Below, piece after piece: positions 1 through 13,015 of a stretch of DNA of 64,000 nucleotides. The notes below the pieces were generated by a model. That model was not told the DNA's origin and did no database searches. It was given only the letters and a program-made list of their open reading frames with translations. Numbering within the stretch: position 1 is the first letter of the stretch; each line of letters starts with the position of its first letter. This DNA is from Hsuehochloa calcarea. Taxonomy: Eukaryota; Streptophyta; Magnoliopsida; Poales; Poaceae. The stretch covers positions 7,053,904 to 7,117,903 of the forward strand of contig CM070604.1 in NCBI GenBank assembly GCA_036346395.1. The letters run 5' to 3'. The position numbers and the translations under genes were made by a program.

Positions 1-10
1 TCCGACGCAT

Positions 11-923
11 GCCCATTTTCACTCTGAATTAGTTCAGAGGCACTACCACTAAATTATGAACAGAACATGTCATAACTTGCTCTTAACTTGATAGATGTGT
101 TGTATATATAGTTATTAGAAACGTGGTTCGTTCGAATCATAGTATATTCGGGTTCGTAGTTCGTTATTTTTTCTTTCAGTTTTCACTATGAACACGAACC
201 TTGTCCTCTAAACCGGTTCGGGTTATACAAATCTGGTTCCGATTCGTGGTGTTTTATAGCGAATCCGGTAACTACTTATACACACTTGACTGGATCTTTT
301 GCATTTGAGTCACGTTTTTCTTGCAGTGTATAATTTTTTTGGTTGAACTTTGATTGTTTAAAGCGTTCAAACTTTTGCATGAGCTCATTAAAGCACCCCT
401 ATTGTATGACAGCTTCGTCTGCCAGCTTTGTGTTTCATTGCGTCATCAGTTTAAATCCAGCTGATGGCCATTCGGAGCAATTATAACTTACCACAGAATC
501 ACGATGCTTTGTGTGTGTTTTACACATTGAGTATAACTTGCAGTGAATGATTTGATTTCTGGTTGTGAACTGTTTACCAATGTAAAATTTGTGATGTACT
601 AATGCTCAAATAGGCTTCAAGGCATAAGCAAGATTCGAGAAATTGGCTGTTTTTTTTTAATTCCCCACAACACATTTGTCAAATCAGTTAGGAAAAGGCT
701 GGCTTGATTTTGCTGTCACAGCCATATAAAGGGATTGTGGGTTGCCGATCGGCTGGCTGATAGAAATGCCGGCACGGCCATCAATAGTACTGATGGCCAT
801 GTGAGTTAACTGCAACCAAGCAGTGGGTTGATTCTTGCTGGGAGGACAGTATTGCGTGGGTCTGCATCTGCTTTTTTTCGTTGGCATGTTTCTGCATATC
901 GATAGGATGCACCAATAAAGGTG
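11..923. repeat. Segmental duplication, copy 1, left block
   Basis: Non-coding sequence that recurs, in the same order and orientation, at 32378-32813 plus 43643-44096. The shared track runs from cccattttcac near base 11 to caccaataaaggtg ending at 923. Copy 2 is split by a 10.8-kb gypsy element at the position equal to base 440 here. No convincing ORF: the short ORFs in this stretch do not keep their reading frames in copy 2. The start of the duplication may lie left of the window. Confidence 0.85.
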
Positions 924-1624
924 AAAAAAAATCACAAAAGCAGCACATCTTAAGCCTTGATAGTCCTTGCCTCCTTGGTACGAACTCTGAACTTGCTAGC
1001 AGAAAAGCAACTCGGTTTATTGCAAACAAAATATCTGCACTAACTCAGAGAGCGCAATCAGAAAATTTTTCCACATTTCAATCGATCCATCGTTATGACA
1101 AGATTTACTCCAAGGACATCAAGCCAAATTGACCCTTGTCATGAAAACCTCCTTGATGTAAATTCTACAAATCTACATCAAAGAAACATGGAGATGGTCA
1201 ATACTGTTCTGAAAAAAAAAGATTTATACCAAGCACTAAACAACATTATCTGAAAAAGTCAATGCATAGTTCAGTCTACAAGTGATTGGTTTAGGAGATC
1301 TAAGGTATGAAAAAAAGGGAAAGGAGGGGAGCCATATTTCCAAGCTTTGATTACCAGAAAATTGATACTTTAAACATGATTACATGAACTTCACGAAAGA
1401 TTCTTGAGAGTAAGTTGAGCAGGCAAAGCACTTTTAGTCTAGAAATTTAGGAGGAATAGAAAAGAGTTGAAGAAATTAGATCTCAGAAAGTAGAGAAGTT
1501 ATTGGTTATTGATCAAGTAACTGGAGAAAGCAAATATCAAACTTAGGAAAATCCTTGGGAGAACAACAAATGTGTTAATGTTGAATTGCAAAACTCTCAG
1601 GGGGCATGGTCGTATTATTGTTTC
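924..1624. other. AT-rich stretch, no gene seen
   Basis: Between the two duplicated blocks. I see no coding potential, RNA gene or element termini. The matching interval in copy 2 (44097-48547) is much longer because it holds two MITEs and a solo LTR. Confidence 0.5.
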
Positions 1625-1995
1625 AAATTAAACCAAACAACCGGGCGGTCACGACTCATAGATAGGATGCGAATATTACCAAGAAAAGGTTCTTACCATA
1701 AGGGGTGCTAGCAAGTGAAATCAGTGTCGCCGAAGAAATCACTACACTTAAGCCGAAGAAATCACTACACTTAAACCTTCTTGAATCTGGAACTTCTCCA
1801 CCCAACATGGAGATGAGCCCCCCCCCCCCTCGGCGGTTGTCCTCGCTGCCTGTGCACTACGACCCATCAAAGTCATCCCCACAACCGGCCGCCGGCCTCT
1901 TCCTCATTTGCTGCCTTGGTCGCCACGCCATCTTTGCTTGGCCGCTTCATGGTGCTGGAGGTTGTGGTGGAGGATCGAGACGGCGAGGCGTAAGG
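1625..1995. repeat. Segmental duplication, copy 1, right block
   Basis: Matches 48548-48906 with many substitutions. Shared landmarks are ggatgcgaatattacc, the string ggttcttaccataaggggtg, an ATGGAGATGAGC followed by a C-run (about 1818-1830), and ggcgtaag at the right edge. The C-rich part is frame-variable between copies, so the 110-residue ORF here is probably not a gene. Bases 1990-1994 (gtaag) are the uninterrupted equivalent of the site where a copia LTR begins in copy 2 at 48907. Confidence 0.8.
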
Positions 1996-2286
1996 ATGGA
2001 GGATGCAACAGTTCATGGTAGAGGATCGAGACGATGACACATTGGAGGCAGCGGATCAAGCTACAGTGATGTGTTGGATCTAAGGCATTATGGTGGACCC
2101 ACTCGGTGCTCAGGAACAAATAGGTTCTGATCCACTTGAACCATTGCGCGTTAGGGTCGACCCACTTGACCCGTATTGCAGGATTTTGTAGGGCGGTTCA
2201 GTGAACTATTGGGTCAGGTCGACCCATGCCCACCCCTACTGAAGCCATGTTGAGATCTACCAGAGAGATGTTACACTGGTTGCTTT
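1996..2286. other. Intergenic stretch before copia A
   Basis: Flanking sequence of copy 1 after the duplicated block. It contains a few loosely repeated gacccacttgaccc-like words. No gene or element end is visible until the LTR start at 2287. Confidence 0.4.
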
Positions 2287-2830
2287 TGTTGGTGATATGC
2301 TGAGGCAATTATAGAGATGATTGTATCACGTTTATGTTTATGAGTTATTGAATAAATGTTATTCTGTTCCTTGGATGAACCATCATTAGTAAAGACTAAC
2401 AAGTACGTGACTTGTTGGTGAAGCAATTTGACTTATATGATGTCATTCTAAATATATCCCCTGACCGAATATCACTAGTCGGAACACTAGTGACTCTACA
2501 GACTGGCACATGTATTTAACAGATCATGGATATAGGGATATCAAATCAATAATGTGAATACATGTTAGAGAATATGGTGTTGGATTGACCTACCTTAAGA
2601 CACTACTGAGATTGTTATGATTTCATGTGTCATCAGTGATCAAATTGGTTTGGAATAGGGTTAGTGTGATTAATCCAATGATTTCCATGGCTTGATTATG
2701 TGAATGAGATTCATGGCTTGATTATGTGAATGAGATTCATGTCTTAGAAAAAAATTCCGAGAGCGTTGCCCTCGACTAGCGAGGGACACTGCCCACTAAC
2801 CGGCTAGTGGGATCACCGTACAAGGTAATC
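2287..2830 (+). mobile_element. 5' LTR (partial) of copia element A
   Basis: Starts TGTTGGTGATATGC and aligns over several hundred bases with the 3' LTR that starts at 9627; shared words include tatgtttatgagttattg, ggaacactagtgactct and ggatatcaaatcaataatgt. The alignment fades after about 2640. A 26-bp unit starting catggcttgattatg is tandemly duplicated at 2686-2737 and is absent from the 3' LTR. The distal LTR is missing or displaced by the insertion that ends at 4766. Confidence 0.75.
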
Positions 2831-3084
2831 TTGGCTGCATTATATGGTAATATGTGTTCATGTCACCCGATATAATTAGATTCTATACATAACTTAGTTT
2901 TGCAGGGATTGATGTGAATAGTATGACCCATAGTGTGTGTGATGCATATATGGATTTTCATGGTCTACGTGTCATGCTGTGATATGGCCATCGAGCTACA
3001 TATTATTGTATAATGGTATGTGTGGATATCATGGGGATATACTCCTGATCTTAGGATGATGTGACAATTGGCAATGGCGTTAAC

Positions 3085-4766
3085 GGTTTGTCGTTTCACG
3101 TGTTTTCGACAAAAAACAGTCTTTGTCGAGGCCATAACCGGCCGACCGGCCGAGCGTGATCGGCCGGTCCGGTCGGACCGGCAAACTTCAGAAAGTGTGG
3201 ATTGAGCTGGGCCAAAAATAGAGTGTATAGGCAAAAGAGGAGATTCTATTGCACTTGGTCTCATAATTTTTGGAGTCTCCAGTCAAAAGTTTTATTGGTT
3301 TAAAAATTCCAGTAGGTTTCGGTTTTCCAGAGAAGAAATTCGGCTAAGTCCCAACTGGTGGTCTGACCAGCCAATAGGTGGCGGTTAGACCGGCCAGGGT
3401 GGGTGGTCAGACCGGGCCTGGGGGCGGTCTGGACGGTTTTCACTTTGATCGTCGGCCTTCGTGGCGGCGATGTTCGGTTGTTAGGTCAGGGCATATATGT
3501 TGCATGATGCATGTTTTGACTAACATGGGTCAAATTGTGAAGAACTTGTTTTCAAATTTGGTTTACTTGTCTATTGTTGTGCAGGTTGCTTGGTGGTCAA
3601 CGATGGTCAAAAGCGAGGATGATCGGGACTAGGCTTGGAGAGCTGAGGTCCAAAACGATCAACGATGTCGGGTGGGGTCAATTTACTCAAGCGTGGTGCA
3701 AGATGAACAAGAGTGACCTATTGGCTAATCCGAGGCGCAAGATGGCGCAAAGTGTAGCTAATTAGGTCAAGAGGTGTTAAAGACGGCGCATTAAAATACG
3801 TGCGTGTGTGACCCGTTTGTTTTGGGTCTTAACGGAGCCCAATTGAGTCAAACTTCTAGAAGATCTAAGCCTCCATTATAAATAGAGGAGGGTGGTGGCT
3901 GCACCCCTTCGCTTTTTTTTTTGCTTCGTCTCTTTTACTATTTGAAAATCTTAATTTTATTAGGGAGAGCTTTTGTGGAGGCTAGGGTTTTAGAGAGTTT
4001 GATGTGATTTCGTGCTGTTGGATTGAGCATTGTCCTCCATTGATGGAGTGGCTGTAAGCCCATATCATATCAAATCAATCTAGAGAAAGTTTGATCATGT
4101 CTTGTCTCTTTGCGTTCTTTCTCTTTATTTGATGATTTTGAGTCTTTCTTTGATCCGCGAGTTTTTGCTTGAATTCTCCATATGATCTAGCTTGCTGTGA
4201 CATGTGGGAGCCTATCTAGGATCATCTTGATCATCAATCACCCACGAGCAAGATTTTGGATTAAGTTTTCGTTTTGACCCGGTTTTGAACCCTTCTTCAA
4301 TGAAACGGAAAATGATCGTTATTCTTCCAAGAATTATCACAATCTTTGATTGGAATAGGTTCCTGACATCATAGAGAAGGTGTGTTTCAAGTTTCATCAA
4401 GTTTGGAGTTGTAGATCAAAAGTTTTATCTATTTACAACTTCGTCATCGAGCTGTTTTGATCTGTTCTTCAGGCCGGCGGTCAGACTGCCCAGGGTCACC
4501 GGTCAGACCGGCAGGCAATCGGTTAGACCACCATTGACCCAGCGATCTGACCTCCCTGCACTGAGATTTGTTTTAGTTTGTGTTGATGTTTGGTTGTTTT
4601 GCTTCGGGGGTTAGGTTGGATTCAATACTAGTCTTCCGTTGTACTAGTATATTGATCTTCATAGCTTCCATAGCTACTAGAGTGAAATTTGTGTTGAATC
4701 TATTATTTGTGAAAAAGTGAGCGTACTCCTATTCATCCCCCCTCTAGTCGCCTTTTCGGTCCAACA
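3085..4766 (+). mobile_element. LTR of a SIRE/Maximus-type copia, inserted in LTR A
   Basis: The right end reads cccctctagtcgccttttcggtccaaca in outline, a typical 3' terminus of SIRE-type LTRs, ending CA at 4766. A TATAAATA lies at 3877-3884 on the plus strand. Palindromic words of the type ggtcagaccgg recur at about 3130-3180, 3357-3440 and 4470-4560. No internal coding region follows, so it is a solo LTR or fragment. I could not find the TG start or a matching duplication of gtaag (4767-4771), so the left boundary is approximate and may be as far left as about 2830. Confidence 0.6.
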
Positions 4767-5613
4767 GTAAGCAACCGACTTGTGTTGCTTGATATTATCC
4801 TGCGTAGTTCATTACTAGCTTTTAGGAGTAATTGCTTAGTAGGTGAATGCGGTTGGAGATTTCAAGCATGATGGCTCGGAGGACAGGAAACATGGTGATA
4901 GAAATCTTCATGTCAAGAGCCATACTATTTCACAGTTTAATATGATTATCTGTGAATATTTATTCCTGTCTTGCTATTGATCATGTTTACCATTAGATGT
5001 GTTAAAATGGTAGAATAACATCTCTCAAGAAAAATTAAGTAAATTTAATGTCTTTCCAAGTGTTGCGACCATCATGATTTTGATTGTTAATTGGTAGGTC
5101 TACCAAAGTAGGGTGCCATTAACTATCTTAATGAGATAGGGTGGGTGTCGGACACCCATATACATAGTATTGGTTTAACTTGACAAAGCTATCACAACAG
5201 TTTTGGGCACTGGGGCATAATGTTGGTAGTCGGGCGTAGAGAAGCCACCCAACAAACAAGTGTCATATGTGATATGATTAGCAAGAGGTTCCCTACCTAA
5301 ATTACTAAGTTTCTAGTAGTGATGACAAACCTCACTAGGCCTTAATGATATATGGATTTTGAACTCACTATATGATGTTAGAGGGAAACATGGTTTAGAA
5401 CATATAGTGAGAGTATCTTTTATTGACCGTTGATGATTAAGTTTGACCAGATATAGACTGGTTGTATAGTGATACGACCAGGTTCAGACTAATCGTATGG
5501 AGATACGAGCTGGTTCTAGAATGGTCGAACATAACCACCAATATAAGTGTCTAATAGAAGATCTTTCTTAAACATAGTGCTAAATTTTTTTGCATATATT
5601 TCTATTGTAGATC
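4767..5613 (+). mobile_element. Untranslated leader of copia A
   Basis: Non-coding sequence between the inserted LTR and the gag ATG at 5614. It has no ORF of note. I infer it is the internal leader of copia A because gag follows directly. The primer binding site is not recognisable and was probably lost with the LTR/leader junction. Confidence 0.55.
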
Positions 5614-8600
5614 ATGGCACCTACTACTTCTTCTGCACCTAGATTTAATTTGCGATCTATTCTTGAGAATGAAAAGTTAAATGGAACAAATTTCATTGAC
5701 TGGTTTTAAAATTTGAGAATTGTTCTCAAATAAGAAAAGAATGGATACGTTCTAGAGGGTCCCTATCCCGAGGAACCGAATGCTGATGCTGCTCGTACCG
5801 AAAAGAATGCTCATGAGAAGCATTGCAATAACGCAATCGATGTGCACTGTCTTATGCTTGTTACCACAAAATATGAGCTTTAGAAGCAATATGAGACCAC
5901 AGACGCTTACAATATGATTGTGAGTCCGAAAGGTATGTTTCAGGATCAAGCACGGGCAGAGAGGTACAATACCTCTAAGGTATTATTATCTTGTAGGCTG
6001 TCAGAAGGTAACCCGGTTAGTCCTCATGTGATCATGATGATTGGTCACATTGAGAGTTTGAAAAAGCTTGGTTTTTCTCTTAGCCAAGAGTTGACTACTG
6101 ATGCGATTCTCCAATCGCTCCCTGCGAGCTTTGAGCTAGTCATATTGAATTTTCGTATGAATGACATGCTTAAAGTTGTTGAGGAGAGCATCAAGAAATT
6201 TTTTAATAATGTAATGATGGTTTAAAAGACTATTAGCTTCAAGAAGAAGGGTGAGTCGGGAAAGAGAAAAGGCAAAGGAAAGCCTCAAAATGAGATATTG
6301 AGTCTCAAGGTTAAGCTTAAGAAGCTCAAGTTGGGTCCTAAGCCTGACATAGATTGTTACCATTATCATGAGACTGAACATTAGAAGAGAAATTGTAAGA
6401 AGTACTTGACAGAAATGAAAAAGAACAAAGGAAGTAAGACTTCCAGTTCAGATATAAATGTTATAGAAATTAATCTTGCCACTTCTCCGACCAGTTCTTG
6501 GGTATTTGATACCAGATCGGTTGCTCATATTTGCAATTCGATGCAAGGACTAATAAGGAGTAGAAGTTTGGCAAGATGAGATGTTGATCTTCGTGTGGGC
6601 AATGGAGCAAGAGAAGGGACTAATAAGGAGTAGAAGTTTGGCAAGATGAGATGTTGATCTTTGTGTGGGCAATGGAGCAAGAGTTGCCGCATTAGCTATT
6701 AGCACTTTACCATTAGCTTTACCCTTAGGATTAGTTATGAAATTAAATAATTGTTATTATGTTGCAGCCTTAGGCAAAAACATTATTTCTGCTGCTTGTT
6801 TATGAGTAGAAGGTAATTAGTTCAGAATAAAGAACAATTGTTGTTTAATTTATTTTGTAGATATACTTTATGGCCATGCTCCATTGGTAAATGGATTGTA
6901 TGTTTTAAATCTTGAGAATATGTCTATCTATAACATAAATGCTAAGAGACTTTGATCTAATAATTTTAATTTTACCTTTATTTGGCATTGTCGTCTGGGT
7001 CATATAAATGAGAAGCGTATGATGAAGCTTCATAAAGATAGTCTTCTAAACTCATTTGATTTTGAATCATTTGAAACATGTGAATCTTATTTACTTGGTA
7101 AGATGACAAGAGCACCTTTCACGACCAGAGGTGAGAGGGCAAGTGATCTACTGGTCGTAATACATTTGAATGTATGGGGACCAATGAGCACTACGACATA
7201 TGTGGTTTTCAGTACTTTATAACTTTTGCTAATGATTTCGGTAGATATGACTATGTCTATTTGATGAGGCATAAGTTAGAATACTTTGAAAAGTTCAAAG
7301 AATTTCAGTATGAAGTGTAGAATCAACTTGCCAAGACAATCAAATATTTACGATCTAATCGTGGAGGTGAATATTTGAGCCACGAGTTTGGTGACCATCT
7401 AAAGAAATGTAGAATTGGTCCACAACTCACTCCGCCGGGTACGCCTTAATGGAATGGGGTGTCCAAATGACATAATTGAACATTGTTAGATATAGTTCGA
7501 TCAATGATGAGCCAATAAGATCTTCCATTGCAATTATGTGGATACGCTCTAGAAATATCTGCTTTCACTTTAAATAGGGTTCCATAAAAAACAGTAGAGA
7601 AGACACCATATGAGATATGGATCGGGAAGTGTCCTGGATTGTCTTTTCTAAGGATATGTGGTTGTGAGGTTTATGTAAAAAGTTTGACATTTGATAAACT
7701 CACACCCAAGTCGGATAGGTGTTTCTTTGCTGGGTACCATAAGGAAACTAAAGAATATTATTTTTATAATCGGGATGATAACAAAGTGTTTGTTACCCGC
7801 AATGGTGTCTTCTTGGAGAAAGAGTTTCTTTCCAAAGGAGTCAGTGGGAGCAAGGTGCAACTTAAAGAAATACAAGAAACATCGAAAAAATTTCAACTCC
7901 TACTGAACCTCTACAGGATGAACAAAATGTTGTAGAACCTATAGATGAGGCATTAACCCCACACAGATCTAAAAGGCCATATCAATTGCCTATAAGGTAT
8001 GGGCATGACGTTTTGTTATTTAATAATGATGAACCTAAGACTTATATGGAAGCGATGATGGACCCAGACTCTGAGTCATGGCTTGAAGCCATGAGATCTG
8101 AGATAAAATTCATGTATGACAATCAAGTTTGGAACTTGGTTGATGCACTTGATGGTGTTACGACCGTTGAGTGTAAATGGATTTTTAAGAAAAAGATAGA
8201 TATAGATGAAAATATTCACATTCATAAGGCACGATTGGTTGTAAAGGGTTTCAAACAAATTCAAGGTGTTAATTATGATGAAACCTTTTCACCCGTCGCT
8301 ATGCTTAAGTATATCCGGATCATTCTAGCTATTGCTGCATATTTCGATTATAGGATATGGCAAATGGACATCAAAACGACATTCCTTAATGGAAACCTAA
8401 GTGAGGATGTGTATATGACACAACCTGAGGGTTTTGTTGATCCACGAGAAGCTAGAAAGGTATGCAAGGTTAAGAAATCCATCTATGGATTAAAGCAAGT
8501 ATCTTAGAGTTGGAATATTCGTTTTGATAAAGTGGTCAAAGGGTTTGACTTCATCAAGAATGAAGAAGAACTTTGTGTTTATAAGAAGATTAGTGGGAGC

Positions 8601-9603
8601 AAGCTTGTGTTTCTGATCTTGTATGTGGATGACATACTACTAGTTGGAAATGATATTCTTATGGTTGAATCTGTTAAAACTTCATTAAGAAATAGTTTCC
8701 CAATGAAAGATTTAGGAGATGCATCATATATCTTGGGAATAAGAATCTATAGAGATGGATCTAAAATGCTAATTGGATTAAGCTAGGATATGTACATAGA
8801 TAAGGTGTTGAAGCGGTTCAACATGCAAAATTCTAAGAAAGGTTTCTTGCCCATGGCACATAACATTAATCTTAGCAAGAGTTAGTGTTTTATGACCACT
8901 GATGAGCGAGAAAATATGAGTAGAATTACGTATGCTTCGGCTATTGGATTTATCATGTATGTTATGCTATATACACGACCAGAAGTGTCGTATGCTCTAA
9001 GTGTTACAAGGAGATATCAGTCGGATCCAGGTGAAGATCACTGGATAGCAGCTAAGAATATCGTTAAATACTTAAGAAGGACTAATAATGCATTCCTTGC
9101 GTATGGTGGTAAGGAAGAGTTGGTCGTAGATGGTTACACTGATGCTAGCTTCTAAACCGACAATGATTATTTCAGATCGCGGTCTGGGTTTGTGTTTTGT
9201 CTTAGTGGAGTAGTAATGAGTTGGGAAAGTTTTAAGCAAGGAACAGTTGCTGATTCTGTAACAGAGGCTGAGTACACTACGGCTTTTGAAGCTGCAAAAG
9301 AGGTAGTACGAACTAGAAAGTTCATTAATGAACTGGATGTGGTTGCTAGTGCTTCCAGTCCAATGGATCTCTATTGTGATAATAGTGGAGCCATTGCACA
9401 AGCAAAGGAGCCTAGATCGCATCAAAAGTCAAAGCACAAACTTCGACGATATCACATTATTCGTGAGATCATTGAGAGGTGATGTGAAGATATGCAAAAT
9501 GTACATGCATTTTAATATTGTTGATCCGTTGACAAAGCCTCTCCCGCAACATAAGCATGAGGTGCACACAAGAGCTATGGGTATTCAATACATATTTGAT
9601 TGA
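5614..9603 (+). pseudogene. Ty1/copia gag-pol polyprotein, decayed (element A)
   Basis: Order is gag, protease, integrase, reverse transcriptase, RNase H, as in Ty1/copia. Gag begins at ATG 5614 (MAPTTSSAPRFN) and has a UBN2-like region through 6225. The CCHC knuckle near 6350 has lost its second cysteine. The protease reads DTR instead of DTG at 6508-6516. GAG-pre-integrase is at about 6985-7110. The integrase catalytic positions read N (about 7170), N (in LRSNRGGEY, about 7355) and K (about 7465). Reverse transcriptase (7986-8790) keeps YVDD at about 8625. RNase H runs to 9603 with a frame change near 9480. At least ten stops or frameshifts make it non-functional. Confidence 0.92.
6549..6688. 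repeat. 70-bp tandem duplication inside copia A pol
   Basis: The unit beginning actaataaggagtagaag occurs at 6549 and again at 6619, almost identical. It lies just after the protease motif and disrupts the reading frame. The near-identity suggests it arose after most of the point decay of the element. Confidence 0.9.
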
Positions 9604-9626
9604 CTCTAGTGCAAGTGAGAGACTAT

Positions 9627-10383
9627 TGTTAATATGCCCTAGAGACAATTATACAGATGATTGTACCACGTCTATGTTTATGAGTTATTGAATAAATGTT
9701 ATTATGTTTCTTAAATGAATCATCATTAATAAAGACTAACAAGTATGTAACTTGTTGGTGAAGCTCTTTAACTTATATGATGTCGTTCTAAATGTATCCC
9801 TGATCGAATGTTCCTAGTCGGAACACTAGTGACTCTATCAACCGCTACATGTGTTGACTCATAACCATATTTCACTGATCATGGATATATGGATATCAAA
9901 TCAATAATGTAAACACATGTTAGAGAACATGGTATTGGATTAACACACCTTGAGACATTGCTGAGATTGTTATGATTTCATATGTCATTAGTTGGTCTCA
10001 AGCAATTATGATGTATAATTCTTAGACCTGAGATCAACATGGTTTCCTACAAGTGTAAGAGTACAATTTGGGGGTTACCAAACGCTACTCCGTAACTAGG
10101 TAGTTATAAAGGTAGCTTTCAGGTATGCTATGAAACATGTGGATGAATATAACTGATCAGATATGAGATTTGTCCCTCCTAACATTACTGGAGAGATATC
10201 TCGTGGCCCCTCGATGTGGTCGGATAAAGAAAGTGCATGACCATGGCACTAGTGGTCGAAGAGTTCGGCCACGTGAAGCTATCAGACACTTGATCGAGAA
10301 AGTATTGAACAGTCTACGGATGACATAATATCTTACCTGGAGTTCAACCAGATATCGTGAGGCAAAGGGAGAATACCGAGCAT
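9627..10383 (+). mobile_element. 3' LTR of copia A, first part
   Basis: Starts TGTTAATATGCCC directly after a purine-rich gagagacta at 9617-9625 and aligns with 2287 onward. The LTR is interrupted near 10384 by sequence of an LTR in the opposite orientation and appears to resume near 11231. Confidence 0.75.
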
Positions 10384-11230
10384 GTCGTTTAGTTCGATCG
10401 CATGTCGGAAGGCGGCGAGGGGGTGAATTAGCCTTCAAATTCAACACGAACTTTACTCCTTGAGCTATGAAAGCTATCGTAGACTAGTCGTGCTAGATAT
10501 ATGAGCCAATCAAAGGGTTGATCAGGGCACGGCGGTTAGACGAACATAATCATTAAGTTACCGAAACCTAGTCGTATCTGAGGAGTTCGGACGCCGTTAT
10601 AAAACAGTCGACCAGTGCAGATCGATCTTGAAAAATGAACCCAAATCAAAACGAAATTTGATCCAACTTTTGTTCAACCAATGAAACTTGACTAAATATG
10701 ACCTAATCGCGAGGGATACAAAGCGTCGATCTCTCAAGGATTAGTGACAAGGATTTGATTCAAGACTTGCTAGTGGGGATTGATGGTCTAGATGATCATA
10801 TTGCATTAAGACCAAGTTCTTTGAATCAAGGAAGCACCAAATTCATTCATATTATTTATGTGTATTTACAAAGCCAAACAAGGAGGACAAGAGCTCGTAA
10901 TTTTACATCTCCCCTTCTATTTATAGGAGAGGACTAGGGTTACACATTTGGGACCCACTCACACATGGGACCCACACACTCATCTGTTGAAGCTAGGAAT
11001 CGCTCCCAACCTCGAGACTCGTGATCCATCTTGCCCATCTGCAAAGTCACACGACCTCTGGCTGATCGTTCGACCTCGGCACGTAGTCGATCCACTCACC
11101 GTTGACACGCAAGCCACGCACGATGAAAACCTTCTTCAACATCAATAAAGGATCCACACACAATCAAATCAATGGGTTAAAACAAAAAAGACTTAGCTTT
11201 GTTAAATTCCGGCGTGAAAATCCTAAACCT
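10384..11230 (-). mobile_element. LTR fragment in minus orientation within LTR A
   Basis: Read on the minus strand it has a TATA element CTATAAATAG at about 10917-10926 and ends in caccccctcgccgcc followed by a run to about 10384-10403. That is the usual shape of a SIRE-type LTR 3' end. It has no coding content. I could not match a target-site duplication and both boundaries are estimates. Confidence 0.45.
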
Positions 11231-12080
11231 TCTAGAATTTTCAACTCTCAGAGCTCCATAGAACCACATCCAGGATCCATCATAAGCTCTATATAAAGAG
11301 ACGCATGAGGCAAACCAACAAAGCCATTGCCAATTGACTCATCATCCGAGATCGGGAGATATCCACATAGACTAGATATAGATATATGAGCGTGTTATCA
11401 AACATAGTCGTGAGTTGCTCTACAAGGATCAAATATTGCCCTAGTTGCCATCTTCCTTCCGAAGAGCCCGGGTCACACACTTAATGGGTTAGAACAAGCG
11501 TGTTGGTGGATCTAGCACACCGAGAGACACATGCGAGATAGGCGTGTTCCTTCCATCTTCCTAAGAGCCCTCTTTATGCGTGTGGTGCTAGCATACCGGA
11601 CGTATCCGAAAGCGCTCTGCGCGTTCTTTGTTGCGTTTGAGGACGATCCACAACCTTGGCGAGGAACTCGATTGGTTGCTGGAGGAGACGATCGCTATCG
11701 AGGACGATCAACTACACTGGACGATCGACTTCGACCGCTTCAACGACACGCTCTAGGTTGGATCAAGCTGCTCAACTTTTCTTCTGCTGCACTGCACGTT
11801 TGGTGGTAATGATCTATAATCTCTTGCTTGCATGGCATCCTGGTTTACGTGGTAGAATTTTTGAATTATCAACTAGTGTAGCATGCTCGTATCCCTTCAG
11901 CTTTGCCCCGATCTTCGTGCTTGGTACGCCTAGTTTTGTCATGTTGATTGAACAATACTTTATTGTTACTCACAAGAGAAGCTCAAACGGGAGTGGTGCA
12001 AACGATTGGGAGCCCAAGTGTTTGTTAATCCAGGAGTTTTGGTCATTTAGCATCTTTTTGAAGCGAAATAGAAAATGTAG
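11231..12080 (+). mobile_element. Probable distal 3' LTR of copia A (promoter and R/U5)
   Basis: Contains a plus-strand TATA-like tctatataaaga at about 11288-11299, then GC-richer transcribed-type sequence and a T-rich tail. Assignment to LTR A rests on its position and on the promoter-then-tail layout. The matching part of the 5' LTR is missing, so it cannot be aligned within the window. The ORFs of 92 and 145 residues here overlap and look like chance ORFs. Confidence 0.4.
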
Positions 12081-12089
12081 CAACCTACG

Positions 12090-12340
12090 CTGAAAATGAC
12101 AAAATTGGCACTCCTAGCTCCTAGTTTGCGGAAGCCACCTGACCCGCTTCCAAACCATGGCAGGCTACCTGCCGCTCTCCCATTCCATAGCAGGAATGTT
12201 CCTGCTCATGGTGGGAACGTGCGCAGGCCACCTGCCGTGCTAGTATGATATCCTGTCGTGGACTGAGAATACGACAGGTGGCCTGCCGTGGTCTAGGAGC
12301 GCGTCTAGCACGATAGTGTTTGTAATGGCCGTGGTCTAGG
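12090..12340. repeat. Cluster of short palindromes (GGCAGG/CCTGCC type)
   Basis: Contains ggcaggctacctgcc, agcaggaatgttcctgct and several ggccacctgccgtg / caggtggcctgccgtgg words in both orientations within 200 bp, and the phrase gtggtctaggagcgcgtc twice. No ORF. The style matches palindrome-rich LTR regions elsewhere in the window, but no element ends are visible, so its parent element is unknown. Confidence 0.6.
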
Positions 12341-12869
12341 AGCGCGTCATGGCTAGGATGGAAGAAGAGGTGGTTCTACTGGGAGACGACCAGTGAAGAT
12401 AGCCCCTCTTTCGCTGGGAATGCCGCTGAGAAGATTTCTTCTCGGTATTCGACTCCCAAGGATCTTGACCGGATCGCCCCCTACATTCAAGCCATCAGGG
12501 ACTTAAAGGAGGAGGGTTCACCAGTTGGCATGTGGTCAAGGATTTCATCACGCGCCGCATTAGCCCTCTGAAGAAACGAGCACATCCTATGTGGAAGTAC
12601 TCGGGGTCGCAAGACCCGACCAGAGATTATGAGCAGGGTAAGTAAACCTTCAATTTAGCTCTCTTTCTATTGATTTCGAACTCAGTTATTGAAAGTTTAT
12701 TTGCTCCTATAGATCTCACTAAAGCGGAAATTGACGCTCGGGTCAAGCTCGTTTGTGATAAATCCACACCACCAAACGTGGCGGCTCCTCAAATCCTTGC
12801 GGTTTTGTCCGCAGAGGATAGGAGGGAACGCCTAAAGGTAGTCAAGTACTGATTTCTTCTTTAGGATCT

Positions 12870-13015
12870 TGTAGTCGTAGAAAAACTTACAACTAGGTAC
12901 TGGTCGTAGAAGGACTTCTGACCGGAGAATGGTCGTGGAAAAACTCACGACTAGAGGGTTGTCATAGAAAAACTTACAACTAGGTTCTGGTCATAGAAGA
13001 ACTTACGACCACTTA
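12870..13015. repeat. GTCGTA palindrome array in aORF-B1 intron 2
   Basis: About four to five units of roughly 29-30 bp, each an imperfect inverted repeat with arms GTCGTA and TACGAC around a spacer like gaaaaactt. It lies wholly within a predicted intron, and the same array sits in the matching intron of copy B2 (21624-21740). Confidence 0.85.
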
